From Sacculina carcini (lineage: Eukaryota > Arthropoda > Thecostraca > Sacculinidae), in contig OU696593.1 in the NCBI GenBank assembly GCA_916048095.2, positions 5,150,830 to 5,214,829 of the forward strand: DNA of 64,000 nucleotides. Reading direction: 5' to 3'. Under the pieces are notes generated by a model. It was not told where the DNA came from. It made no database searches and was given only the letters and a program-made list of their open reading frames with translations. Position numbers and translations under genes: made by a program. This document shows, one piece after another, positions 1-62,227 of this stretch (positions within the stretch are counted from its first letter, which is position 1; each line of letters starts with the position of its first letter).

Positions 1-144
1 TGTGTGTGTGTGTATATATATATATGTGTGTGTATGTGTACATAAAGGTGTGTTTGCGAAATGGGATGGAAATTCCCACGCCAACAAGTAAGTACATGTT
101 TTCCACAATGCCGGGGCCAATTTTGTGATAATGTCTCTATGGCG

Positions 145-232
145 CCGGGAGTGTATGTGCGTGTGTGTTTGTATGCTTGTGTGTGTGTGTGTGTGTGTGT
201 GTCTGCATGTGTGTGTGTGTGTGTATGTTTGT
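145..232. repeat. GT microsatellite
   Basis: GT-rich simple repeat with a few interruptions. Short open frames over it encode only Cys-Val repeats and are not genes. Another TG/TA tract occupies the first 40 bases of the window. Confidence 0.9.
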
Positions 233-285
233 GTGTTGGTGACCCTTGGGAATATCATAGACGGGTAGCGAAGATCGGGCAAAAA

Positions 286-1100
286 GACACGACATCACTG
301 ACACGACATCACTGACACAACACAACTGACACCAAATCACTGACGCGACACCACTGACACGACACCACTGACACGACATCACCGACACGACATCACTGAC
401 ACGACACCACTGGCACGACATCACTGACACGACACCACTGACACGACACCACTGACACGACACCACTGACACGAGACCACTGACACGACATTACTGACAC
501 GACATCACTGACACGACACCACTGGCACGACACCACTGACACGACACCACTGACACGACATCACCGACACGACATCACTGACACGACACCACTGGCACGA
601 CATCACTGACACGACACCACTGACACGACACCACTGACACGACACCACTGACACGACACCACTGACACGACACCACTGACACGACATCACTGACACGACA
701 CCACTGGCACGACACCACTGACACGACACCACTGGCACGACATCACTGACACGACATCACTGACACGACACCACTGACACGACACCACTGACACGACATC
801 ACTGACACGACACCAATGACACGACACCACTGACACGACACCACTGACATGACATCACTGACACGACATCACTGACACGACACCACTGACACGACATCAC
901 TGACACGACACCACTGACACGACATCACTGACACGACATCACTGACACGACATCACTGACACGACACCACTGACACGACACCACTGACATGACATCACTG
1001 ACACGACATCACTGACACGACACCACTGACGCGACACCACTGACACGACACCACTGACACGACACCACTGACACGACACCACTGACACGACATCACTGAC
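286..1100. repeat. 14-bp minisatellite, about 58 copies
   Basis: Tandem array of a 14-bp unit that reads actgacacgacacc or actgacacgacatc, with rare variants (actggcacgac, catgac, gcgac). The final c/t alternation is mixed along the array. The unit is not a multiple of three, so the antisense open frames across it are 42-bp-period artefacts. It ends abruptly at the sequence gtgggttagg. No flanking gene was recognised. Confidence 0.95.
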
Positions 1101-1103
1101 GTG

Positions 1104-1568
1104 GGTTAGGAGAATGAGATTTTTTATTTATTTATTCTGTTACAATTGTTTCAATCAATAAGTAGCACAAAATTTCAAGTTGAATTATTATAAATCGTGA
1201 AAATATTAGCAAAATAATAATGTATTTCGCAAGACCATTACAATAAATACTTCTTGATGTACAAGTTTCATCTGTTGACACAATCAAGCTGGTCAACTGT
1301 GAGCAGTATTTTCATGGGCAGAAAATCAAGAATTTCAAGAATAAAATCACACATTTTCACCACAAAAGCAAGACAAATCTTATTGCAAATATATCCAGTA
1401 TTTTACTATATACATTGCTCTCGTTAGCAAGTGAATTCTAAACTGGAAGCCCTCCTATTTATCTGCCTGATTGCGCGTATGCTCAGCAGCGTCAGAGATA
1501 ACATCTCCGCCGAACCTCTTCCCATTGCGATTGTCTTCCGGCCCTGTGTGTGTATGTGTGTGTGTGTT

Positions 1569-1617
<49 letters not shown>

Positions 1618-2379
1618 CTGGTACGTCAAATACAAACATACACACACTTACACAAACACGCACACACACACACACATACACATGTACACGCATACATAGG
1701 CACACTCACACATTTGGGAACCTTTTAGTTAAAAAGTTATTTCTCGGGACTGTTTTAACATGGTAATTCATGTAATAATTAATCAATAAAAATTCGATAT
1801 ACCTAAAAATGTAAATTCCCATTGAAACCAAATTAAAAAAAATAACACTTGTTTGTGTTTCGTAAAAATATTTTTGCTTACTCTATTTTTTATTAACATT
1901 AAGATTTTTTACAGTTCTGCGTGACAAACGTGATTCACCTAAGCAGAAAAGAGAGCAGAATTGTAGTAGAATATAGCAGAAATATACAGAATAAAGTGGA
2001 AATATACAAGATAAAGCAGAAATATACCAGATAAAGCAGAAATATACAGATTGAAGCAGAAATATACAGAATAAAGCAGAAATATACAAGATTAAACAGA
2101 AATATACAAGATATAGCATAAATATACAAGATATAGCATAAATATACCTGAAAAAGCAGAAATATACCTGAAAAGCAGAAATATGTAGAAGAAAGCAGAA
2201 ATATGTAGAATAAAGCAGAATTGAGCAGGATATGCCACAACTGAGGCGAGCAGAAATGAGCAGAATAGTTCTGCCCCTAACTGACAACTTAAAACTGTGC
2301 GGTCAGCAAATGTTCATCTGCCATAGGCCCGTGTCTGGCCAGAAAAACACACGACAAGCTGGCCTTACAAAGGTATGCG

Positions 2380-2427
<48 letters not shown>

Positions 2428-2608
2428 ACACACACACATACATACACACACACACACACACACATAGACAGACAAGTGGACCCATAGGGGCGCTATGTGG
2501 GTGGCACAGTGCGTTCATACACCCACATACACCCGACACACACACGCATACACACACGCGTGTAATTATCATCTTGTATGTCAGTCGTACCTGTCGTCGC
2601 ACATACAT

Positions 2609-2663
<55 letters not shown>

Positions 2664-3780
2664 GCACAGGCAGACAAACATACTGTCTTAAGTAGGTGGT
2701 TGGCAAATGGCACTAGCGCGATGCAGTAGAAGATGAGTATGGCAAAATGAGCGAAAGAGGGGTGAGAAATGGTGGCGGAGACTCAAGGGTATAGAGTTGG
2801 AGTTCTTAACCAGCCGCGACTCGTTGGCGCTGCTTAGTGGCTCCCGGGAGCTTTTTCAAAAATGTTTGAAAACGGAAAAATATGTGTGAGGTAAATATAT
2901 TTGATGGCTAATTATGTATTAGTAGCCAGCTTAGTAATTTTGATAGTAGGTTAATATAGAGGCATACAACATTTGTTGCCTTCCTTATAAGACTTTTTAT
3001 AAGGCTTTTAATCATTTGCGGCTGCAGACATTTTTTTTTGTTCTTTTTTGGGTTCAATATGACTCTTTCACCATTATGGCCTGCCGACTTCGCCCTAGGG
3101 GGTGCGGGTATGGTTCCTAAGGGTTGCCAGGGTAGTGGCAAAAAACAAAAATGTAATTTTGAACCAAATATATTTTTATTTATATACACCAATTCATTTA
3201 TGCTATTATTTCAATTCTTTTCTAGGAAATTGAAGTTGTATGAATGATTATTGAATTTAAAAATGTTATTACGGCGTTTTTATTTTTATATTTTTTATAT
3301 AGCTGTCAAAAATACAGTATACTGATCTAGAGGGAGAAAAAAGAATATATTAACTTTTTTGAGGCCACCAAAGACAGAAATCAGAAATGAATCTAATTTG
3401 CATTGGGTAATTGTCGTTTTGTAAGTGAACACGGCAGTTATTTGTTTGGATACCACTGGAATTATCGGTTATATGACCTTTGTGCTGCCAATCGCGTAGT
3501 TTATGAGATATTCTTGTCGAAATTTCCCCAAGAGAAAATAATCCAAGTTTAAATCCATTATTACCGTTTTTTTTCAATAGAATTTACCTATATACACAGT
3601 TGATAATTATCTATTTATATTAGATGCTCTTATAAATAGGAGCTCTGCAATTATGATTTTCGCTCAATTTTTTTAAAATATAAAACAAATATATAAATTA
3701 GTTCAATTTGTAATTAAGCGACGCAACAAACCTCCCTGCGCGCACATCGTTATTTAAATTGCATTCAAGATAAAAAGGCA
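1104..3780. other. Gene-free region with simple repeats
   Basis: No coding region was recognised here. It is AT-rich and holds a GT tract (about 1543-1612) followed by an AC tract (about 1630-1690), a 20-bp minisatellite (listed separately), and AC tracts at about 2382-2466 and 2612-2665. The short ORFs are microsatellite translations or lack any recognisable motif. Confidence 0.7.
1943..2253. repeat. 20-bp degenerate minisatellite
   Basis: About 14 diverged copies of a roughly 20-bp unit resembling gcagaaatatacagaataaa. Variants include ataccagataaa, atacaagataaa and atgtagaataaa. The reverse strand stays open only because the unit carries few stops there. Confidence 0.85.
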
Positions 3781-3793
3781 AATGACTTCATTA

Positions 3794-3859
3794 TGACGTC
3801 ATAGGACACAAGCTGTGACGTCACACACTGATAACCAATCAAGTTTTAAGGGGCGGAGC
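3794..3859 (+). promoter_or_regulatory. Promoter-like cluster: two CREs, CCAAT box, GC box
   Basis: Two perfect CRE palindromes TGACGTCA lie at 3794-3801 and 3816-3823, 22 bp apart (about two helical turns). A CCAAT box follows at 3835-3839 and a GC box GGGGCGGAGC at 3850-3859. About 215 bp downstream is a good donor, AAG|GTAAGA near 4075, which could end a non-coding first exon. The next coding sequence on this strand is the crossveinless-2 signal-peptide exon at 5846, so this is a candidate promoter for that gene. That link is inference; no transcript evidence is available. Confidence 0.5.
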
Positions 3860-4933
3860 TAAAATACGCGCGTGTCACTGGAACATTCTCATTGTTCGTG
3901 TATGCGTGTGTGTGTGTGTGTGCTTGTGTTTTGCCTGTGCGTGTCATTGTGTGTGGGTGTGTGCGTCTGTGCGTGTGTGTGCGTGTGTGCGATATAGGCA
4001 GGTGTGTTTATGATTGGATTGTGATTGGATTGTGATTGACTTGTCAACGCATTCTGTACATCATCTCAATCAAGGTAAGACAAAATTGAGCGTTGAATTA
4101 ATTAGTTGAATTCAATTATTTTATATTCGTTTTATTATATATTTATATATTAATTTCCAGCATATATAAAAATTAACAAAAATATAATAATATGGTATCT
4201 TTCAGCAAATGTTTTGTTTTTTAATTTAGATTTGTGCATGTATTAAAAAAATTGATGTCGATATATTCGTATAAATATTCAACCCGCATCACGATATAAA
4301 AAAATCATTTTCCGTTTGAATTTTATTCGTGGTAAGAAGGTTTCCAATACCGTTTATAAAAACAATCCAAATTTACAATGAATAATTCATAATATGCGTG
4401 TTTGGAATTTGAGACAACATCATGGAAGGGCATCATCATCATGGACATCATCATCATCATTAAATGAAAGGGAATTATGTAAGAAAATTGCTTCTGCTGA
4501 TCAGAAACTTTATTTCTTTTAGCTTTTTCCGCCCATTATAATGCCATCTTAAAATCATGCATAGTAAAAAAAAACTCTGCAAAATTTAACACTTCCCCAT
4601 TGAAATTGTCCTAGGGAAATGATATTTAAAATCAATATCATTCAATTTGCTCAACAGGTATCATACAAGAGTTGGCAAATCCCTAACAATATCTCCAGAA
4701 ACACCAAATTTTCAGCAATTAATTACTTTTTCTTAGTAAATCTTGCATCTGAAAAATTGCATTCCATTTTTGCCTGTGTAATTTCGGCGATCACAGATTT
4801 TTCAGCCGCGAAATGTGTTCGTTACAAATGCACTGGACCTAAGAGCCACTTAAAACTCATATATCGCAGCGATTAATTAAGATCGTTTAATTAATTAAGT
4901 TTTATTTAATCATAGTTCTGGCAGGTTGATTTG

Positions 4934-4957
4934 TAAATTTTGCGTTTGTGTGTGTGT

Positions 4958-5025
<68 letters not shown>

Positions 5026-5050
5026 GTGAGTGTGTGTGCGTGTGTTTGTG
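4934..5050. repeat. Long GT microsatellite
   Basis: Nearly pure GT tract of about 110 bp with short interruptions. It lies between the candidate promoter and the first coding exon of the BMP regulator gene. Confidence 0.9.
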
Positions 5051-5536
5051 TTGGTAGTTCTGATTTCGTTTCACTTTATTTCTCATACCTATCTTTTCTA
5101 ATAATATTGTTCTTCTCTCTCTAAATACTTCTTCTCTCTCTCGTTTATCTGTCTGTCTGTGTTAATCATCAAGATGCATGAATATTGCAATTATGCAACG
5201 AATAGCGTTCACGATCTCGCCATCTCATCTTGCCATCTCATCTTTGTCATCAATTTTTGTATAAACAATAAGAATAACAACAGATTTTGGTTTTAAAAAG
5301 ACCAATTGTCAGCTGTAAACAAAACATACCAAACTGTTTTCGCACATTAAATCATTGTCCATGTTTTCACACGAATTTATCACAAACGAATACAATGAAT
5401 ATTAAATCAGTTTGACCTCTTGTATATACGTGCTTGGAATTCTGCGCTGGGGTGTGTCTGTTTGTCTGTCTGCCTGTCTGTAAGTGCCTGCGAGTGTATC
5501 TGTATACATATGTGTATGTCTGTCTGTGCATGTGCA

Positions 5537-5567
<31 letters not shown>

Positions 5568-5707
5568 TTTAGATGCGAATGGATGGATGTCAGTGTTCCA
5601 GTAGAGTGAAGTACGCGTGTGTGTGCGTATCTGATTGGACTGAGTGATAGATCTTGTGCCCTAGAGAAGAGTGTAGCTGAAATCGCGTCCGCTCGGAAAA
5701 GAGATCT

Positions 5708-5779
5708 GCTGAGAGTCAAGAGTAGAGATTTGCAGAGAGTCAAGAGTAGAGATTTGCAGAGAGTCAAGAGAAGAGAGCC
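5708..5779 (+). repeat. Triplicated 24-bp purine-rich repeat in a presumed 5' UTR
   Basis: Three head-to-tail 24-bp units (5708-5731, 5732-5755, 5756-5779) sharing the core gagagtcaagagtagagatt; the third diverges at its end. They lie 67 bp upstream of the crossveinless-2 start codon, so they are probably 5' UTR. They are GA-rich, like exonic splicing enhancers, but no function can be shown. Confidence 0.8.
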
Positions 5780-5845
5780 AGAGAAGGGACGTCAGAGATT
5801 CAGCATCAAGGAGTCTTTGATCTGCACAAACATCGGTCACATCTG

Positions 5846-21727
<15,882 letters not shown>

Positions 21728-23669
21728 GTGGGCAGGATTCTCTGGAGCAATATTGCAAAATGTCAACTATTGCAACGGGGGAATTATATATTTATATTTT
21801 GTCTAGATTATTAATAATATATTTTATATGGTTATTGTTTTATATATTATATTGTTATATTATATTATTAACATGTATTGTAATATATTAATATATTATT
21901 AATTATATGATTAATATCTTTATATTATATCAGTAATAATAATATGTGTCTAAATATATATGAATTGTTTATATCGTGTAAGTCAATTTGCTTATAAATA
22001 TAATAAATTATTTATTTGTTTTATACAGTTCACTTGTGACGCAGCAAAAACGACGCACGTGCGACGGAAAATTTTTGCTGGAAATTTTTAATAAAATAAT
22101 ATATGTGGCTATTTCTGTGACGAACAACTGCGCGATGTTAGATGGAACGCTGCTTGTACGTATTTCGACTGTGATAAATTGTTTGTATGTCTGTGTGTGT
22201 GCCTGTGTGTGTGTGGAATATTTTATTTGCATGTTCATTACGCTGTGGAATTGTCTACCAGACTTTTTAGCATGTCATTTTTAGCATCACAAACTCACTT
22301 CCCGACTGACGTTGAGTTCTGCACTGAAATAGATAAGATATTCTTAATGAATTATCTTAATGATTAGATTATATAATAATGAAGACTTAATTGGGTTTTT
22401 GAATTAAATAATCATTTTTATTGTCGACTTTTATATTGAAAACTAGACCTAATCTATATTTTCTATAGTTCCTGTGATTTTGAGCAGAAATGACTTGTGC
22501 CTTTCATCTGAACATTGGCTGAAGCAATATTAAGTGTTCGATTGCTTACAAGATGATACCATTTTGATTGAAGATTTTTATCCTGATTTAATTCTTGTAA
22601 TTTTGTGTGGTTGTTTTTTCCTACTCAACACCATATTCATTGTGATCAATGCAACTAGCGTATTCATCAATTAGCATTATTTTAACTCACGTTACTCATG
22701 ATATTTGCTGCTATGGAAAAATAAAAAAACGAAGTTTTTTGTCTCAAATTTGTCCAGCCAAACACATCTCATATATAGATATAATTTAAAGAATGAATAC
22801 ATGATGATGTGTGTGCCTGTGTTTGTGTGTGTGCGAAAACTTGAATGTATCTGAAATTTATACGAGAAACAACGAACGGAAATGGATTCAGGGTGTAAGT
22901 TTGTGAGCTAAACGTGTGATTCGGAAGAAAATAATTACAATGTAATTAATCGAGCCAGGAGCGATGCCAGGTCTCTTTACGGTGGGGGAGCTGAAAGGGG
23001 ACTAAGGAAAAATATGTGGGGGCTTGGCGAAACACGAGGAAATATTGAATCAAGCACATGGTGAATGGACGCGGGCCATTTTTATCACCGCAGTCACCAG
23101 TAATCTCAGTATCCCATCATTGACGAGATACCTAGATCATATGATGAGCCATCACATTAGATGCGCAACGCGCGAATGAACTGAGTTCCGTTCACAAGTT
23201 CGAATATAGCAACATATCATTTCAACGATATGATATCGGACGAAGAGAACGGTATGAAAATGATTTCATACACATTTTACACGTATTACCCATCTTTCAT
23301 AGAGACACGTCCGAAGTGAATGAATCAAATGGCATTGTGTATGCGTCTGCCTACTGGGTAGTGCCTAGCGAAGGTCGTTGAACCGTCCCGTAGCCTGCGG
23401 CAACAGGAGGCGGTCCTTTCTTCAAACACACACACGCGTTCACTAGCATACGCATCTGATGAACAGTCAAGCGGATGAGGTCGAGATATGGTCGCCCATG
23501 CACAGTTAGCATCAGCGTAGCTAGTGTATACCGTCTATCTCCGAAAACGTCTCTGAAATCGTAGTGAACATGTAGCGCGTTCAGTCGTCAATAAGTCCAG
23601 TGTGACTAGTGGATTTTGTTCCGGGAAATTTTGAAGTTTTGGACAAACGCTGAAGAATAGGCATTTGCC
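21728..23669. other. Region between BMPER/CV2 and POMGNT1 genes
   Basis: AT-rich sequence, a short GT tract near 22185, and an hAT-MITE fragment at about 22954-23070 (ggtgggggagctgaaaggg, cttggcgaaacacgagga). No TIL-type cysteine pattern (C-x-C, CG..C, TC) was seen in any plus-strand frame, so the end of the upstream gene is unresolved. The POMGNT1 promoter should lie in the last few hundred bases, but no core motif stands out. Confidence 0.6.
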
Positions 23670-25916
23670 ATGGCGATTGGTCGCAAGTTTCTAACAACAG
23701 GGTTGATGTTGGTGGTGCTATGCATAAGCGATGCAAGTCTTGCAATTCCCGGACAGTCCTCAGCGACAAAATATTCGGAAATCACCATGGAAACTGACTC
23801 TCCGTTGCTGAGTAGTCGGAGACTTTTGCTGGAGGTTAATATCTGGAACAGCAATACCACCCTGACGTTGGAGGGACAGCGGATCTGGTGGAGACCTGTC
23901 ATACCAGTTCATCCTCGCAATCACGACCCTCGAGGTCTGGAACAACGAGGTCTCTATGTTGTCATCCTCCACCCATCCAGCGGCAGGCTGCTGAATGAAG
24001 CGTGTAAGTAAACACAGACAGAGCCGTAGCAACCGCCCCCAAATCTCCCGGCCCGAGTGTTGAGGGGCCCCGTTACCTCACGCATGATATTAACATTTAT
24101 CATATAGTAACGCATACAAGTCCCCAGCTCAATGGAAGCCGAGGGGCTGCTCGTAACTGCATTATTCCAAAGTCGAGCCTCTACTATAACTAATTTATAA
24201 CAAATTTATAGTGAATAAGTGAGCTACAAACTATCAACTACACCAGCGACGAAACAATAATACTTTGCTTTCAGATGCACAAATAAGATATCCCTAGAGG
24301 AAAGTTTGTAAGGAGATTCATTATGAGAAAATCCTAATAAAGTTGTTGCAAAATTTGCAGTGTTCTCTGGATGGATGAGCATGGACACTGGCCACAGCTT
24401 CCGACGACTACTCAAAGACACAACCTCCAAGAACCTCATGGTATTTTTCACGCTAGGCGAAGTGGGACCAGGCGTGGCGCAGATTCCAGAGGTGAGAGCC
24501 TTGATGAAACAGATGGGAGCGCTACAATACCACAAGCTCGGCATCGGCGATCGACATGTTCTGGTTAAAAGAAAAGACGGACCGGTGTACAGTGAAGCGT
24601 TCGTCTCCAACTCTCGCATGCAGACCATCGGAATCGAAGGTCAATCGGCCTTACATGTTAGCGTCACAGTTCCGATCATTGAACCCAGGTACCTTCTTTG
24701 CTCATGGCCACAAACAGTGGCGAACCGAGCGCGCTCACGTTTCTGTGAGAAATACGACGGCTACGGCAGTCTTTGCGACTGCCGAGTGGATCACGTGTTG
24801 CCTCTGGTCGCAGAGCAGCTCGATCAAAACAACCTTACGGACGTGCCAATAGCTGTAGTGGCCAGCAACCGGCCCACAGCTCTGTGGCGCTCAATGAAAA
24901 CGCTGCTCACCAATCGTGGCGTAATGAAAGGCCAGGTGGCCGTGTTTGTCGACGGTGAATTTACCGAAGTGGAGGACCTTTGCGAGTTGTTGGGCATACG
25001 ATATGTGCCTTCGGCCAATGACGAGACCGATATAACGCTGCGGATACGGCAGCACTACAAGACCATCATGACCGATGTGTGGCATTATTACCCGGAGGCC
25101 AGTAGGGTCATCTTTCTGGAAGAAGATCTCGAAGTATCACCGGACTTCATCAGCTACTTCAGCCAGACAACGCATCTTTTGGACTATGATGAGTCGTTGT
25201 GGTGCATATCAGCTTGGAATGACAACGGCTATGAAGTTTCTAGCAGTGACCCAGCACTTATCTATCGAGTCGAGTACATGCCAGGACTCGGTTGGATGAT
25301 GCGCCGCAAAGATATCCAAACACTGTTGTCCAAATGGCCTCGAAAAGGACAGGCCTATGATTGGGACCTATGGATACGATGGAGCACCAATCGTTTGGGA
25401 AGGGAGTGTATCATTCCGGATGTTTCAAGAACATATCACTTTGGCATATCGGGACGGCATCTCAGCGGTACGTTTCACACCATGTACTTTGTCGACCACG
25501 CAGTCAACAAGAAACCGGACGTCGCACTCAATGAAGTGGACACTCTTCTGAAGGAACCCTACGAAGAACACTTGAGGCAAATGATGAGCGATGCCAAACC
25601 GCTGCACCCATCCGACTTCATCATCGAAGGCAACCTGGACGAAGGCGGAGAGTGTCGTGTCAACATCACGGGCAAAAACTCAATTTACACCGTGTTCTTT
25701 AAGATGCACACATGGGAAGACGACGGGCTCTACCGATCACTGGCTAAATGTTTTCTTATTTGGGATTTGGACGCGCGTGATCAACACCACGGTCTATGGC
25801 GCTTCACCTACTACGACAACCACATTCTGATGTTTGGAGTGCCGCTCACCAAGTACATGAACGACGCCATGAAGTACTTGAAATTCCCCATCGAAGTGAT
25901 CAACGACCTTCACTAA
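23670..25916 (+). CDS. POMGNT1: POMGNT1-like protein O-mannose beta-1,2-N-acetylglucosaminyltransferase
   Basis: CDS: join of 23670-24003 and 24361-25916, 629 codons. The intron has donor GTAAGT and acceptor tttgcag. The start ATG has good context (gccATGgcg). Human POMGNT1 is about 660 residues. The enzyme transfers GlcNAc from UDP-GlcNAc to O-linked mannose, as on alpha-dystroglycan, in the Golgi. Residues about 7-25 are hydrophobic (signal anchor or signal peptide). A lectin-like ILEI stem domain follows (GLYVVILHPSSGRLL...), then the GT13 catalytic domain: VPIAVVASNRP, FLEEDLEVSPDF (metal-binding EED at 365-367), WCISAWNDNGYE, MPGLGWMMRR, WDLWIRW and CIIPDVSRTYHFGISG. The C-terminal FLIWDLDARDQHHGLWRF is characteristic of POMGNT1 and separates it from MGAT1. 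Uninterrupted; no sign of decay. Confidence 0.93.
24045..24190 (+). repeat. Interspersed repeat shared by POMGNT1 intron 1 and CPSF1 intron 2
   Basis: The segment from cccgttacctcacgcatgat to attattccaaagtcgagcct aligns with about 29535-29655 (ttacctcgcgcgttatgtta ... tttccaaagttacatct). The two copies share order and orientation over about 125 bp. No tRNA-like head was seen, so the type is unknown. Confidence 0.6.
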
Positions 25917-25928
25917 AAAGCACCAGCA

Positions 25929-25934
25929 TTTATT
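25929..25934 (-). terminator. Candidate poly(A) signal for TIMM10
   Basis: The plus-strand tttatt reads AATAAA on the minus strand, 366 bp beyond the TIMM10 stop. It lies 13 bp after the POMGNT1 stop codon, so if it is used the TIMM10 transcript would end in or very near the POMGNT1 coding region. Confidence 0.4.
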
Positions 25935-26299
25935 ACGCCGCATCACATTATGAATGAGGAGTAAATGGAGTGAATGCAATCAATACATAAACATGATGGC
26001 ATGTCTTTGTTACAAAAACCATAGCGCTGATTCTTGCCACAAAAAACTCACTCGAAAAACACACACACGAAATCGCACCAAAAACGATAAAAATGTCGCT
26101 AGAACACACGATCATTCCCGATCAATTCACAAATCCACACAACTTTGCCCCGACATATGCTCTTTGATCCAACAGAACGGCGCATTGAAAAGCACCACAT
26201 CCATGTCTCATACACGCTGACACACACACACACACACACACACAGACACAAGCGCACTTATACTGTGAGACTAGAAGATGCCGGCTCGCAACACACACG

Positions 26300-26626
26300 T
26301 CACGACGGCTGCAGAGGTGGCGAGCCCATTCCAGAGGCGGCCGCCACCGCTGCCCCGGGCTGCTGCCGTCCCTGCTGCGAGATGGCGGTCAGTTTTTGAC
26401 CGAGCTGCTCGTGCAGCTCCATGTACTTGGCCACACAACGGTCCAGACACACCGACTCGGCCTTGCTCAGCTCGGCGTCGCGATACTTGTTCGGCACACA
26501 CTTTCTGTGGCAAGCGAAGGTCATCTTGTTGAAGAGATCGGCCATCACTTCCAGCTCCAGGTCCTGCATCAGCTTCATCTGTGCCTCGTTGAAGGCCGCC
26601 GGAGCACCGGGCGTCGGCACAGCCAT
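26300..26626 (-). CDS. TIMM10: Mitochondrial import inner membrane translocase subunit Tim10
   Basis: Single-exon gene of 108 codons. Small TIM proteins form hexameric chaperones in the intermembrane space that escort hydrophobic precursors. The twin CX3C motif is intact: CHRKC at 39-43 and CLDRC at 60-64, with the family spacing of 16 residues. Flanking [18 protein letters not shown] and [17 protein letters not shown] match Tim10 rather than Tim9, Tim8 or Tim13. The start at 26626 (acaATGgct) was chosen because the upstream in-frame codon is TTG. The C-terminus is an Ala/Gln/Pro-rich tail of about 25 residues ([16 protein letters not shown]...) that differs from vertebrate Tim10. The gene is convergent with POMGNT1, 383 bp between stop codons, and divergent from CPSF1. 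Confidence 0.95.
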   Translation of the reverse strand: MAVPTPGAPAAFNEAQMKLMQDLELEVMADLFNKMTFACHRKCVPNKYRDAELSKAESVCLDRCVAKYMELHEQLGQKLTAISQQGRQQPGAAVAAASGMGSPPLQPS

Positions 26627-28009
26627 TGTGTCGTCGAAAATGCGCCACAAGCGTCACACATATACAAACACGCACAGTAGCTACCCAGAAAAAGCCAAAT
26701 GAAGACAAATCGCCTATAAACGCGTTGATCTTATCGAATCTGTCAACAGAACGTAGCACAATTGGTTGGTGTAGAAATTATTGCATGGTAATTTCTTAAT
26801 TACAACGGTAAAACCTAAAACAAAGACAGTTTATACCCCTGTCAAGTGAAAAGTTAAGGAACGTGAAGTATTATCTGTCAAACAAGACGATACGTGTATC
26901 TTTCTTGTGATTACCATTCTCTTAACGTTCTGACAGTGCTCCGTACAGATTCTTCCATTTCCAATCACACATGTTTTGATAATTACTCTACGCCGTTCGG
27001 ATTCTATCATTAACTCCATTCGTATTAGTTCTAACCAGCGAGACAACAAATCATCTGGCCAGATCCTATCCCTAATTGTCTACTTATTACCTCTATAAGC
27101 GCAAATCAAATGATAAGAAGCCGACCTATGAATTGAAAAAAACCCTGAACAAATAGATCTAATACATGAGAAGCCCAGCATGTGACAAAACCACGATTGT
27201 AATTAGGCCGCTGTTATTGGAACTCAATTTCAAACAGTTAAATATTTCAATTATTGCTCATAATCATCCAAATATTTTCGCTATTATTTCTCATTTATGT
27301 GACATATATCAAATATACGATATTGAGTTTAAGACTAAGACAACGCAGTGCGTACAAATATGAATGCCGACTCAAGTTTGAGTATTTTGAACTCGTGTTT
27401 TTTGTGTGTTATCTGAAGGGTCTGTTATATACCTTTTAAAGTTTGTCATCTGCCGAACGCCTGATATAATTAACAATAAATAATAAACAACGGAAATGAT
27501 TAAACGTGTTTTGTTCAACGTGTTAGCTTTCGGCTTAAGACAGGTTGAAATATGTATTTGTTTAATCGTGAAACATCAATTATAACATCTCTATTTCATC
27601 TCCAGTTATATAATTGACATGTTTTTTATATACAATTTATATGATTTAGTGTTTAATCTCAATTCAAGTTTAGTTTAGTTTAGTATTCAAGTTTTTCTCA
27701 ATTCGAGGTTCGCGGTTCGAATCCCGGCCCGGGTTCGTTCATCAACACCTCCGCTTGAGTCTACCGGGAGTCACTACTGTAGATGGGCACACAGTGGGGC
27801 AGCGCCATACAGTCTCAACAGGCTGGTGCGCGCTTAAAAGTCGTCAATTTCAATTTTGCCGAGCGGATTTGCATGTGTGTTTTCTCATTTCCTGTTTGCA
27901 TTTTCAGCTGTGCTCTCACTGCGTTCAGTTCATTCTACGAGCGCTGCCGTTGTGAATTCCACGTCCAACACGGGCATGCACTACTAGACGCCGTTTTGCT
28001 GCCGTTGCA
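26627..28009. other. Divergent intergenic region between TIMM10 and CPSF1
   Basis: About 1.4 kb holding the 5' ends of both genes. It is AT-rich, with no CpG-dense core. A tRNA-like B-box ggttcgaatcccggc near 27711-27725 marks a SINE fragment. A candidate 5' UTR acceptor, tttgcattttcag|ctgtg, lies near 27906. No ORF was recognised. Confidence 0.55.
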
Positions 28010-61709
<33,700 letters not shown>

Positions 61710-61843
61710 CTCAGCGCCATCTGGTGGTCGGTTTGGGCAGCTTTTGTGTGTTTTCATCGATGTTCTGTCTCGATATGCATCAATTGTCCACCGTTTTCTG
61801 TGTATATATGTATATGTATACATGCGTTCTGCCTTGAATACAT

Positions 61844-61875
<32 letters not shown>

Positions 61876-61945
61876 TCCCTAATGCGCATACTAAATAGTA
61901 TTATTATAAAAGTTGGATGCATTCTGCTGTTGGTAGCCATACAGC

Positions 61946-61997
<52 letters not shown>

Positions 61998-62015
61998 TGT
62001 GTGTATGTGTGTGTC

Positions 62016-62052
<37 letters not shown>

Positions 62053-62190
62053 CTGTCTGTGTGTTTACATTTCAGGTTCGAGTTGGAATTCAATTGCAGT
62101 TATTGAACACAGTGTGTGTTGATATGTGGTTGTATGTGTGTGTGTGTGTTGATATGTGGTTGTATGTTTGTGTGTGTGTTGATATGTGGT

Positions 62191-62227
<37 letters not shown>

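Noticed and set aside
4619-4876. An 85-codon plus-strand ORF upstream of BMPER.
   Set aside because: AT-rich composition, no domain recognised, and similar ORFs are expected by chance in this region.
22028-22130. Possible last BMPER exon (TCDGKF... frame after tttatacag).
   Set aside because: In the required phase the sequence hits a stop within a few codons, and no TIL cysteine spacing is present.
27700-27760. A tRNA gene near the B-box-like ggttcgaatccc.
   Set aside because: There is no matching A box, anticodon arm or acceptor stem; it is best seen as a SINE fragment.
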